The translations under genes were made by a program, and so were the position numbers. Of a stretch of 64,000 nucleotides of DNA, positions 12,234 to 23,278 are shown piece after piece (the first letter of the stretch is position 1; every line of letters begins with the position of its first letter). The notes under the pieces are model-generated. The model was given only the letters and a program-made list of their open reading frames with translations. It made no database searches and was not told the origin of the DNA. This DNA comes from Ciona intestinalis (taxonomy: Eukaryota > Chordata > Ascidiacea > Phlebobranchia > Cionidae), in the NCBI RefSeq assembly GCF_000224145.3, contig NC_020173.2:4599001-4663000 (forward strand), given 5' to 3'.

Positions 12234-12412
12234 ATTTAAATCTCAATCTAGGCTACCTTCGTCAAACTTAAATAATATGAAATTCGTTTAAAATATTGCT
12301 CTGTTCATATTACAATGAAGTACTCATAAGCTCTCGATGTTACAATAAATATGCTCTTTAATCACGTTCAAGTTTATAGCTTCATGTCAAGTGCGCTTAC
12401 ATAAATATATAC

Positions 12413-12520
12413 AAAATGACTTGATCTCGGTAGGGCGACGACTCCATACGGGTGTTCTGGTTCATATACCCCGTGCCGACTTACCAATTATGTAACTTTG
12501 CGGTAATGAATATCTGTTTG
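12413..12520 (-). mobile_element. SINE fragment (body)
   Basis: GACGACTCCATACGGGTGTT, CCCCGTGCCGACTTACCAA, GTAACTTTGCGGTAATG. Confidence 0.55.
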
Positions 12521-12552
12521 ATACATAAATTAACACTCTGCATAAATTGATA

Positions 12553-12714
12553 TATAGTAGGATGGGAAAAGATGGGACGACTTTTCATTCTGTTTTCCCG
12601 TCCCTTAGTAAACAAAAGCATTTAAAGAATTTTAAATTCTCCGTTGTTAATTATTTAAAACACGATTAGGATATTTGGATATAAAGATGTCCCGTCTTTG
12701 CCCAACCTACTATA
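12553..12714 (+). mobile_element. MITE A, full with internal shortening
   Basis: Both arms present, interior about 30 bases shorter than other copies; lacks the AACCGTATCC block. Confidence 0.75.
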
Positions 12715-12874
12715 TGTTATGTAAATCGATGGTTGGATTTCTATTAAAACTCAAATTCGAGGTTCTCTATAAAGAAAGTCTGTGTTTCGGCAGCACTGTT
12801 TTATTGGCGGGTTATTTAAGGTAATTTCGCGGGTTTGCTTATAATTGATTGAAGAAATTATAAATATTTACGAA

Positions 12875-15800
12875 ATGACGAATGTAGAGCAGATAACAAC
12901 CAGATTTTTGAACTCCGTTGCAAGTGTTGGATTTTCGAACACGGAAAAAATAAAGGCTGAAGTTCGTAGACTGGCAAACGTAAATTTTAACTTTCACATT
13001 GCAGATCTTTTTAAGTAAATAATATCGTGGCGGTAGTGAAGAATCCTCCCCCAACTTATTTGCTAACCACCAACCTGTAACTACTAACCACTCGTCCACT
13101 AACCCCTATATAACCACTAACCCTCTAACCATCAACCTTTAACACTTCCCACCAGCCTATTCTGCTATGTACCGGAGGATTCTTCACTATAGTGTTAGAC
13201 TGCTAGTGTTCTTTTCCAAACACCAAAGAGTGGATTGGATATGCAAACATAGTGGATAATTTCTCTCGTGCAAATTTTTTACAACTTATTTAATTATATT
13301 GGTAAAAAAAAGCTTCTCAATCTGTCTTCAGTGTAAAAATCTTAGATCTCTTTTTACAGAATCCATTATTCCAAAGTTTTTTGGACGACTTCTCCAGCTC
13401 TGTAACAAGCCAAAATCTAATAAGCCTAAAGCAGTTGAATAAGTTTAAAGATCTTGATGTATCTGAATCTGACATCAGTCTTGATTCTACCAAGCAGGAA
13501 ATTTGTGACCTAAAGAAAAAAAACCAAAGTATGATAATGTTTATTGTTTACCCCTGTGCTATGTCAAATAGATTTTAATTTTGCAAAAACAAAACTAAAT
13601 ATTTTGGGTTAGATTTCAACATTTTACAGTTAAACCATGTTGCAGTTCATTTTTGTTTAAATACCTAATTATTTAAAATTAGTTTTAGTTATACTAGAAG
13701 GTTTAACTTGTAAGTTGCAACATAAAATATCAGTAATATGTTTGGGTGAGAATGGTTATTGACCCCTACCTCTAGTAAATAATAGTACAATGCTTTTTAT
13801 TTATTAACTTTTAAACACAACAATTTATAAATTTTTATTTTCTAACCTATTTTAACAATTTGTATTTTACCAGAATTAAATAAAAAAAATGAACGGATTT
13901 CAAAACAACTTGAGCGAAGTTACAGCTACAAGGAAAAGTTAGAAGCCCAGCTTCACGAGCTTGAACAACAACAAGCGAGAAAAGTAAATGAAAAAGAAAA
14001 TCTTAACTTAAAATTTGAATGTTCGAAACAGCATTACAAACTAAACTTGGCAAAACACGAAAAGGGTATATCAGGGGTGAGTGCATGATGTATTACAAAT
14101 TAGTACTCTGTTACAACATTAATTATTGCCTAAATATAATTGTTGGAACCAGCTGAGAAATTTTCTGCTTTTTCATGTTTTTTTTTACTTGAGTATTATA
14201 TAATAAATATATATTATATAAACCAAAGCACAGAAGTGATCACATATACACACAGAAATATAAAATATATATATTTATTGCTTTATATGTGAAGTTTTTT
14301 AATATATTTTGCAAATTTGCAGTATTTTCAAAAGTTGTCAGAGGTGAACATAGACTTGGATGTCGTGTCTAACACTGTACAGGTAAATACTAACTTTACA
14401 TCAGTATATTGATCTCCATATTTAAATTTATTAATCTTCCTACTCTTTGTGTACAGGACACAAGCAATGAAACAGTTCTAATGTCACATACTGATTTGGG
14501 AAACTTACTTTCTGCTGAAGATGAATACACAAGACAAATGGCAAGTTATGCCAAGAAGCAATTCACTCAGGTTTGTCGTGTGTTAATACACTAATTCGTA
14601 TGATCTAACGTACATTATGTAAAAAATGTTATTCATGGTAAGTTGGTAAAGATAGTAGATACCCATATATCTACATACTGCGGTTTTCAATTTAACAACA
14701 AATATAACACATGATTTGGAACTGTGTGAGTGTACAACACAGCACAATTTAGAACAGTAAAGTATTGCATTTAGTTAGGTAATGCAAGTAGGTTAGCCCT
14801 GTTATTAAGCTCACAAGATACACTCAGGAACTATGCCAATTCAAAAGAATAAACCTTAATTATAATATACTCTTACAGGCCACTGCTGGTATTCAGGATG
14901 TGAATACTTCATTCAGTGAAAACATTTCTGATATAACAACTGTGGAAGAAACCTCGTCTGAACTGGAGGAGAAGAAACATTTGGAGAGAATCATGTGTGG
15001 GTAAGGTGTAAGATCTAAATATAAAGAGCAGAAAGTTTGATTCAACTATTAAGCCATGTCTGTGCAGTGCAGAAACTATTTAATAAGGTCATTTTTTTGC
15101 TAAATGACTATAAAGGGCTATCACTTGGGACAGATAGCAGAATTTTAGTAATGGTTGTAATACATACGTGATAACTCCTAAGTAGGCATGAGGTGTATGA
15201 AACAGATCACTCCTGTTATGATGACTCTCGTTTTCCGGCCACGTGAAGACCAAGCAGGTTACATTTATTTATTCATATTTTTTATATATACTTAATATTT
15301 TTCTGGGGGTGTTTAGGCATGATAGACCAGGCAGCTTTAGCTATGTGTGTATATTCACCGGTTTAGTTTCGGACTACTTTTCAAGGTACAAAGCAAGAAA
15401 ACTTCGTTTAATTTTGGCTAAAGCTGCAGAAAGTCAAGCTAATGGTTTGAAATCGTTTCTGGATGGGAAAGTTTCACTGGTGGCAACAAAAACACAAGGG
15501 TGAGAAATGGCTTCTTACGATATGAAAAAAGCATTCTCAAATAAGTAAACAAAAATATATATAATATAAGCTTCACATTTTATGCACACCTGTTCACATT
15601 AATTAAAAAAAAACATCATGAAATGTTTCTTTTTTAACTAGTAGCATGTGTGCTGTTTTAAAACTGCTAAAAAACTTTTCTAAATAGGTTTGAAAATATC
15701 CATGAGCTTGCAAGTGCAGCAAGTGAGGCTGAGTTACAATCTCACAACATACTGAAAGATATCTTGCCAAAATTACTGGATAAATGTGCAAAGTTAGAAA

Positions 15801-17848
15801 GATCCATGCTGCTGGCTGGTGACTGCAGGTTACAACTTGCTAAGCAGAAGTACCTGACTAATAAACAGACACAGGTGACTTATAATGTTTAAACTTGTAG
15901 AAGATAATCTTCTTTACGAGTGGTACAAACCCTAAAAAATTAGAGAAACTGGAAAAGCATGAAAAAATTGTTAAAGATCCTTTTTTTCAGTATGCTTCTT
16001 TAAAAATGGAGACAATCAGTTAGCTAGCTTATAAAGCACTGATAACATAGGCATATGAAATAGAAAGCATTACCAGTTAACCTATTGTTTTTATACAATC
16101 TGAGAAGATAGTATTTTTCTCTAAATGAACGTATACATAAATATACTTTATATCTCTTAATGTGTCTAATAAGCTTCTGATTGCGATTTTTCCATTCTTA
16201 AGATGATTAATATGTTGATTCAACAACTGTCTCGACTTGTGTTGGTTTGGATGTTGCTCAAACTTGAAACATCACAACATGCGAACCTGGTTCGTGGCTT
16301 ACATAAATGGAGTTCTGAATTGGAGCAAGATCTAAGTTCAGTTAAGCGACGAACGGAGCACCTGAGCATGAGTAATGTTGCTCATAGAAAACCAAGCAAA
16401 GCAAAAGCTGTGATTGATAACAGAGACACAGCTATGCTGAGTGTGTATGCAGCTTTGGGTGAGTTTTGTTTTAGGTTGGTGCGGTGATAAAATATTGTGT
16501 GTATAGATATGTAGGTGTCTTCTGCCTAAATACGTATATGTCGAACATATATACCAAGTAAGGTCTTAATGGATTTGAATATCTGCAAAGTAATTTCATA
16601 TGTTTGATTATATAAAACAATTCTATAAATAAATATAAAGTTTACTTTTCAAACATCACTGATTTTAGTTTTGCTTCCATTTTTAGTGTCAAAACCACCC
16701 AAACACTCGATTTTCAAGGAGTTCTCGGTCGCACATGATGCTGCAGAAACACTCACTCGTGAAGTTGATTTAATTTCAAACAACGAGAAACTTTGCTTCA
16801 TCCCAGCAACCTTACAAACTCTGTATGATATACTATACAACATGCTACTATTGTTGTTTATAAATAAGAAGTAGGGTGTCTTGTAAGCCCACCATGGGCA
16901 CTAAACCTGGGGTGGCAGGGTGGTAAGCCTACCCTGAAATAATCTGCACTGCATAATTTTGTAAACATTGGCGCCAAATTTGTTTTAAAAGAATTCACGT
17001 CCAACTATCTCTGCCTCCCTGACATTCTTAAAAGTTTTTTGGCTATAAAGCCCACACTGGGTAAATAGCATTTACAGCATTCAGTTTACTTATATTCTGT
17101 AATAAATACACAATTTCTGACCAATAATGAAATTTCATATATTTAAAACTGGCCTATTTGGGGCTTGGGGTAAAATTAGGTCTATAATTCATAATAGCTA
17201 AAAGTTGATTTTATACTGTATACAAAAGTTTTTCACTTTTTAAAGTTTATGTTTTCTCTTTAGAGTGAATGACTTGAACGAATGCTATGACATCAATACA
17301 TCTTCAACAAACAAGGGGTTTCTTTTGACACCAGAACAAGTTAGTGACCAACAAACAGAATTGTTGAGTCAAGTTTCCCAGATTCGTGCAACTGTTTCTG
17401 CTGAATTAACGAAGGTTTTTTATTCTTAATTTTAATATGATGTTTGCATTGTTGATTTGGACACACCAAATGTATGTAACTTTCTTTTACCATGTGTGGT
17501 CATGCAGCAACATAGATGTTCTGTTCTGTTTCATACACCTCATGCCAGCTTCTGAGTTACAACATATGTCGGTATTGTTTTTTTTTGTAACTTTGTGGTC
17601 AAAGGGTGATGTCTGACAACTTAGACAACTCATTAAGGTCTCTTAGTTGCAAATTTTTATATATCAAATATTAAATTAAAATTCTTTTTTATTCAAATTG
17701 AAATATATATACTGGATACTAAAAGATTTTTAATATGATTTATTTTTAGATGGAAAAGAAAAAGCAGTTTATTGAGAATGATCAAACAGCTTCAGCTGCT
17801 CGAGATATTTGGATCAATTTTTTCCTTCAACCACAAAACTGTGCGTAG
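12875..17848 (+). CDS. HAUS3: HAUS augmin-like complex subunit 3
   Basis: Augmin subunit for branching microtubule nucleation at the spindle. Twelve exons: 12875-13014 (or ending 12979), 13360-13528, 13874-14076, 14323-14382, 14457-14570, 14879-15000, 15317-15499, 15688-15874, 16203-16458, 16687-16822, 17264-17414 and 17750-17848. This gives about 595-606 residues (human 603). Resemblance is moderate but collinear: a coiled-coil-rich chain with DEYTRQMASYAKKQFTQ (human TLYTKKQFFQ region), AVIDNRDTAMLSVYAAL (human NTIDTKDYSTHRLYQVL) and the C-terminal ARDIWINFFLQPQ (human REFYVYFLKDE). All junctions keep phase except exon 1 to exon 2: the natural donor after DLFK gives a phase mismatch, while the in-phase donor after 12979 drops about 11 residues that look family-like. 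Intron 1 holds a small TIR element; introns 6 and 11 hold SINE pieces. A possible poly(A) signal is at 18559. Confidence 0.8.
13034..13189. mobile_element. Small TIR element with minisatellite core in HAUS3 intron 1
   Basis: Perfect 16-base inverted ends: TAGTGAAGAATCCTCC at 13034-13049 and its complement at 13174-13189. The core (about 13060-13145) is a degenerate array of CTAACCAC/CTAACC-like units. No coding capacity. Family not identified. Confidence 0.6.
15171..15262 (+). mobile_element. SINE fragment (body), HAUS3 intron 6
   Basis: CCTAAGTAGGCATGAGGTGT and CTCTCGTTTTCCGGCCACGT. Confidence 0.65.
17477..17640 (-). mobile_element. SINE fragment, HAUS3 intron 11
   Basis: TTTCATACACCTCATGCCAG, CTTCTGAGTTACAACATATG and GACAACTTAGACAACTCATT. 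Confidence 0.65.
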
Positions 17849-18720
17849 ATGCTTTTCACTTGCGCCTTAATCGATCTTTGTTTAATGTATATTTCTCTGA
17901 CATTCATCTAATCTAGTCAATTTAAAAAAAAAAAACATTTTATATTGTTATAGAAAAGGAAATAGTACTGTAGGGTAAGATGAATATCTTTAATGTTCCA
18001 TAATTTTGTTTTTTTTACAATTAACAATAATGAGCTGTGAGAATACAGTCGTAAAATTCTGTAAATATGTGTTCACTACAAAATAGGACAATAAAAGAGA
18101 ACGAAAACATTTATCATGTTACCATTACCAACTATATGTGTTTAATTTTTTCATTGCCAAAGTTAAATCTGTACAGTAGGGCATGGCAAAAAACCTTATC
18201 GGGAAATATTAAAAAAACAATGCGTTAATAACTTTTTACGTCTCTGTCTTAATAAACTGAATTAATGACATGAATGTTCAACCACAAGTAACATGCAAAT
18301 TTGTCGAAAATGTTTGTAAAGACTTAATCATACAGTAATTTATATGAAATATGGATGGATTTTACTTCTACAGGGGAATGAGTAACTGGAAAATTATGAG
18401 TGGCCTGTCTCTAACATAAGAGCAACAGTAAACAAAGTCTGGTTTGTCAACGCAATATTCGCTCACAAGCCACACTATAATAGTTACAGTTTGACAGGCA
18501 GCTGACGTTTTATGAGTGCTCTATTGTTCCAAGCTGTTGGTTTTAAAGTTTTTGGAGAAATAAAATATAGTTTTGTGAAAGGACTTTGGAAACTTTAGAT
18601 ACAGTATGGTTGAGGTGTGATACAGATATTTAAAAATTCTTGCTTACAGCAACATACAGTCATTTTTATTAGTTTGAGTTTAGTTTTTGCATTTTTATTA
18701 TGTAAGTAAAGCAAGCTGAC
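17849..18720. other. Spacer HAUS3 - tetraspanin
   Basis: One MITE remnant (17969-18118), an AATAAA at 18559-18564 that may end HAUS3, and presumably the tetraspanin promoter. Confidence 0.45.
17969..18118 (-). mobile_element. MITE A, diverged remnant
   Basis: Recognisable AACAATTAACAATGAG-like core and AATTCTGTAAATAT; arms eroded. Confidence 0.6.
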
Positions 18721-21700
18721 ATGGCAAAAAAAAATTTCAATCGATGTATAAAATGTTCTCTGGCCGTCCTGGTTTTAGTTCTATGGGTAAGTACAAATGG
18801 TTTAATTTTGACCTTCATATTTGCAATTTTTGTTTATTCAATTTCACACAATGCATTTTAAATGTGGATTTATGATATCCGCGATTTACGAAAGCTTGCT
18901 AACTTGTCACATTTGCGACACATTTAGAGCCCCCTTTTCATTGTTTTAGGCCAGAGCCCATTGCCTATCTGTCGCCTTTTGACTTGAGCAAATATCCCCG
19001 CGCTAGGTTAATTGTTTGCCGAGGTCTAACGAATGATTAATAGAGAGAACGCTCTCACGTTGGTACACAGCCCGATAACGAAACCACATGAGTAGATCAA
19101 CAAAAAACATCACCAAACAAATGAGATAACGTAAAACTGGCCACGTTTCTTAAAAAGAAAAATGCCTCTGCAAAAGTAGAGCAATTTTAAGAGACTTTAA
19201 CTGCCACTAAACACCTCGTATTGAGGTGTGAAAGGTAGCAATGCCGCTCCCGCTTCAACAGCAGCTGGGCAAATACTCTGCGGTTTTGCAACAGCACACA
19301 ATATTTGTCATACGCTGACATAAGCGGAAATATATGACCCCAACACGACGTTGATTATTATTGATTGATACAAAAGTGTCGAAGTACGAACTTCAATTTT
19401 AACACAAAACATCGGCCAGCAGCTGGAAAAGTCTATTTTTCCAGTTATTCCATACATTCTGTGCCCAAAGTTCACAAATATGGTAGTTTTCTAACTTAAG
19501 CGCAAATTAATTAAGACCCAGCTACTTACGAATTTTGTCCAAACACCAACTTTATACATGTATCTTATCCTACGCTCTGCAGGTTCTCAGCGGTTCAGTT
19601 CTTGTGCTGTCAACTTACGTAAGAGAAGATTTGAGTCAACTCGTCCTTGTAACAGAGGACACGACCATCGGTGACTTTTATTTGAGCATTTTCTTTCCAG
19701 TCATTTTCCCCGTCCTAGTAACTATCTCATGCTTTGCGTTTGTGATTGGCTGCGTTGGATGTTCGGGTGCTTTCACGGAAAGCCAGCTTTTGTTAGGATG
19801 GGTAAGTCAAGTTTGATCACACACAAAGTAACATGGTTAACTCGTAAGTGGACATGGGGTGTATGAAACAGAACGCCCGTGTTATAACTACTGTCATTGG
19901 CCCACTAAGCAGGGGTCAATAAGTTACTATATTCATTCAAAGTCAAGACTACAAGAGTTGTTAGCCATTTAGATATGCTAACTTTTGTTTACATAGGAAA
20001 TTTCCTATGTAAACACCTATACATAACGACAACCCTTGATGCTGTGTCTTCTGCATTTCCAGTTTTTCTTCTCAATGCTTGTTGCCTTCTGTGTGGAGTT
20101 AAGTGCTGGCATCTGGCGTATGGTAAACTTTAAATTGAGTTATAACGAAAGCGACATTGACCAACTGAAGTTGAATATACAGCGTTATTCACGACTTGAA
20201 GCAAACAACTGGTTCATGAAAGCTTGGGCTAAAGTTCACAAAGAGGTTAGATTACAAGCTTGTGTTAATTGACAATGAAGTTTATGATTTAATGGTGCAC
20301 ACTCATTTATACAAGTTTTATTATATAAACCACATTGGTATACAAGTTAAATCCTAAACCACATGGCAATCATATAGTTCATGGTATTTTAACCCAAGAA
20401 TGGGAATATGGGTGGTAATTAACTAAGGGGTATGACATATGACGTTATATAGGTAATAAACTTGGAAGTTCTTGCTAAAATTGTCTCGACATTCTATCTT
20501 ATATTTCTTACGCGAGGCACTAGAGGTTTAGGCCATGTTTTGCCTTTTACCCCATAATTAAACCTGGCTGTTGTAAATGAACTGAAAAGTTATGAGTCGC
20601 ATGTCCTGTGTAGAGAAAATCGAACAGAGTTAATATAAACATTGACGTCGCTTTCTATTGCTTTACTATTTAGTATGAATGTTGCGGCGTTGAATCCTTT
20701 CAAGATTGGATGAACAGTGAGCCCTTGATGCTTGGTTCGTGTTGCCCTGGATCTCTGTCAGGTGATAGATCATCATCAGGTGGTAGAGACGCTTGTTTAG
20801 ACTTCATCTCCGAGTTAGATGGGTGTGGAACGAAGTTGCTCGCCGACCTTAGTTCACCTAAAAGTTTGGCATCTGTGCCCTACATAACAGCGGTGCTGGG
20901 CATAACGCAGGTAAATACAATTAAACGAGTTTTAATTTGCGTTTTGTGATTCAAGCTATGTGTTTCGGTCGAAAATGTTAATAACAGACTGTTAAGATGA
21001 CTGTTAGCCCTACAAAATCATGCATACTTAGTAAGAAATAATGGGTTTCCAATTAAGCCATGTTCGGTTTTCCATTAGCAAAGATAAATGTGTTACTGCC
21101 GGTACATTATAAAGTTTTAGTATATTTTGTGCTTTAATGTACCCGACTAGTTGGTCGAATTTATCAATTGTGAAAATATCAAAGACGTTTTTGGCGACAT
21201 GACGTTAGGTGATTTACTTGACACACATTACTCGGATCCTCTGCGGTCACTGGGATATTATAGTAAACAACAAAGCTGCTGATAATATACGACCGATAAA
21301 CCTTATTCATATTTACTTTGCGCTGTGTAACATTTGCAAACTGTAAATTAATGAAGTGCTGGCGTCACTTTATAAGTTACCTACGCGCTTTATAGCGGTC
21401 AGGAGTTATTAAATACAGATATAATAAACTAGAAACTATGTAAGTTATGTGCTTCATGCTGTTTAGTAAATTACAAATCCCCCGTAAATAAAAACTGACC
21501 TATATATAACTGTGCTGTGGGGCATGATATGATACCGTTTTTGCCCAAGTCCTGTATTTTCCGATCATGTTTTGAACAATTAATAACACTCTTTTACTGT
21601 GGCAGGGCTGTGGTTATGTAATTCTGTAAATATTCTTTGTTTACTATGAAATAAGATGAGAAAAAAAAACGATATCCCATCTCACCTTACAGTACTATAC

Positions 21701-22794
21701 ATCAATAAAGGATATAGTAGGAGAAAGTAGTTCTGAATATTTCCCCACAAAAAAATCAGTGAGTCTTTTAAAATTCTGATTTTAAAATTTGTTTAACTTT
21801 AGGTTGTGGCGCTGATTTTAGCGTTAAAGTTGTGGTTAAGTTACTGCTTTGAAGCGAAGGAGGATCCAACGAGCTCTGTAAGCGAGGAAAGCCGAACATA
21901 TGAGATGGGATATGTCTGGGATACGGAGAAGCAGACTTTGGTCCACTTTAATTCGGCAAACAAGCAAATAATTGGTAGAATAACATAAAATTTATTGTCT
22001 GTCTTCGGTTACATTTACAAGACCAAAAAATATGCGGACATCAAAATTTCCAAAAACTTGATGTTACATATATATATATAAGTAATATTTTGTCAACAGA
22101 GAGTGCTTCACCGTGTCTAAATTCTAAGAAACCAAAAATTACAAAAGACATTTCATCAGCTTCTTCCAAACAAACGCAGAACAATGTTGGTGTTCACACA
22201 ATGGAAACAAACACACATCATTGCTGTGAGGCATGTATGTTAATAAGAGACAGAGAAAACTACCCCGTAGGGGTTCGATACTACTCTGTGCCTCAGAAGA
22301 CAGAGGTTTACACAGAACATTACCCTATGCCAATAACCCAACACTGGCGCGACCAGCGGTGTGACAATGCCTTGGAAACTAGTGAAGAACAAAGCAGTTG
22401 TAATGAAGAAGAAACTGTTATGTACAATCAAGTACGAACGGACGACATTGTTAGTACACACTCTCATGACAAACTTTCCAAAAATACTTCTAGAGAAAGA
22501 CTGACAGTTCATGCTCATGTAACCACGAGTGTAGAGACGTCAAATAGCCAATTCATCGGAAGGTATCAACTAAATGAGAGACAGAATATAGAAATTAAAG
22601 TAGCAGAGACAAACGCTAGATTCCCAAAACAGCAAACCGATTCTTGTCCCCCAGATTCCCACAAAGCGGAAATAGTTTGCAACACTCAGAACCTAACAAC
22701 CAACAGAAACAGCGATTTACCAGTTCCATTTAATTCGCCGAGGACATCCGGACATACTGAAGAAGTAGAAAGAGATTCAACTTATGTAACGTGA
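18721..22794 (+). CDS. Tetraspanin with long cytoplasmic C-terminal tail
   Basis: Four-pass membrane organiser protein. Six exons: 18721-18786, 19583-19801, 20063-20245, 20674-20910, 21803-21974 and 22100-22794, all in phase, 523 residues. TM1 spans residues about 12-35, TM2 about 57-80 and TM3 about 96-115. The large extracellular loop contains the diagnostic CCG (residues 159-161, YECCGVESFQDW) and further Cys at about 179, 180, 197 and 207; TM4 is VVALILALKLWLSYCF. The last exon adds about 230 polar residues, Ser/Thr/Gln-rich, with a small HHCCEACM cysteine cluster. Usual tetraspanins are 200-350 residues with tails of 5-30, so this tail is exceptional. It converges with IRAK4; a poly(A) signal at 23156-23161 follows. 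The vertebrate orthologue is not assigned. Confidence 0.9.
19834..19945 (+). mobile_element. SINE fragment (body), tetraspanin intron 2
   Basis: ACTCGTAAGTGGACATGGGG, TGTATGAAACAGAACGCCCG and TAACTACTGTCATTGGCCCA. Confidence 0.65.
21507..21701 (-). mobile_element. MITE A, diverged full copy in tetraspanin intron 4
   Basis: Core TGTTTTGAACAATTAATAAC and right arm ATCCCATCTCACCTTACAGT. Confidence 0.7.
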
Positions 22795-23058
22795 CTATGA
22801 TGTAAGAGAGTAACATTGTCAATCTTTACCCATCGTGTAACTTTAAAAATCAAATGGATTTGATTTATCTGCTTGTTTCTTATGTTTTTTTTGTAAAATA
22901 ACATTCACCCTGAGTAAATTGCCTTGTAGTTTAGAATATTGCTTCCAAGTACAGTAAACTTAATTCAAACTCTTCTTTATAAACCGAACTTGGTCTTGAC
23001 TTTCTATGATTGCTCAGTGATTTGCAATTTGTTGATTCTTTTATATTTTTTACTGCCA

Positions 23059-23064
23059 TTTATT
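23059..23064 (-). terminator. Poly(A) signal of IRAK4
   Basis: AATAAA on the minus strand about 215 bases after the IRAK4 stop. Confidence 0.5.
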
Positions 23065-23155
23065 ACAATACAAATATGATTGCAATGATTTGATATATTT
23101 AATAATCCGACACGTTACACGCAACAGACACTGCATCAGACGTAACATAAAATTC

Positions 23156-23161
23156 AATAAA
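23156..23161 (+). terminator. Poly(A) signal of the tetraspanin gene
   Basis: AATAAA about 360 bases after the stop codon; first canonical signal on this strand. Confidence 0.5.
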
Positions 23162-23278
23162 AACTGCAATTTTACTAACAGTATAGTGCAAACACCGTAA
23201 AATATAAAACTAGTACAACGTAACAAAAATGCTCATGTTGTGAAAGGAACACATAGAATTCCGAATATCATTTTGTTG

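Larger units (their letters stand above)
11282..12874. other. Repeat-rich spacer upstream of HAUS3
   Basis: Holds four or five MITE copies or pieces and a SINE fragment (listed separately); 11500-11820 and 12720-12870 hold nothing I recognise. Missing exons of the 11038 gene could lie here but none was convincing. Confidence 0.5.
22795..23278. other. Shared 3' region of convergent tetraspanin and IRAK4
   Basis: The plus-strand AATAAA (23156-23161) lies downstream of the minus-strand AATAAA (23059-23064), so the two 3' UTRs should overlap by about 100 bases or more. Confidence 0.5.

Noticed and set aside
13050-13150. Interstitial telomere
   Set aside because: Units are only loosely CTAACC-like and are bounded by perfect inverted ends, so a TIR element with a repeat core fits better.
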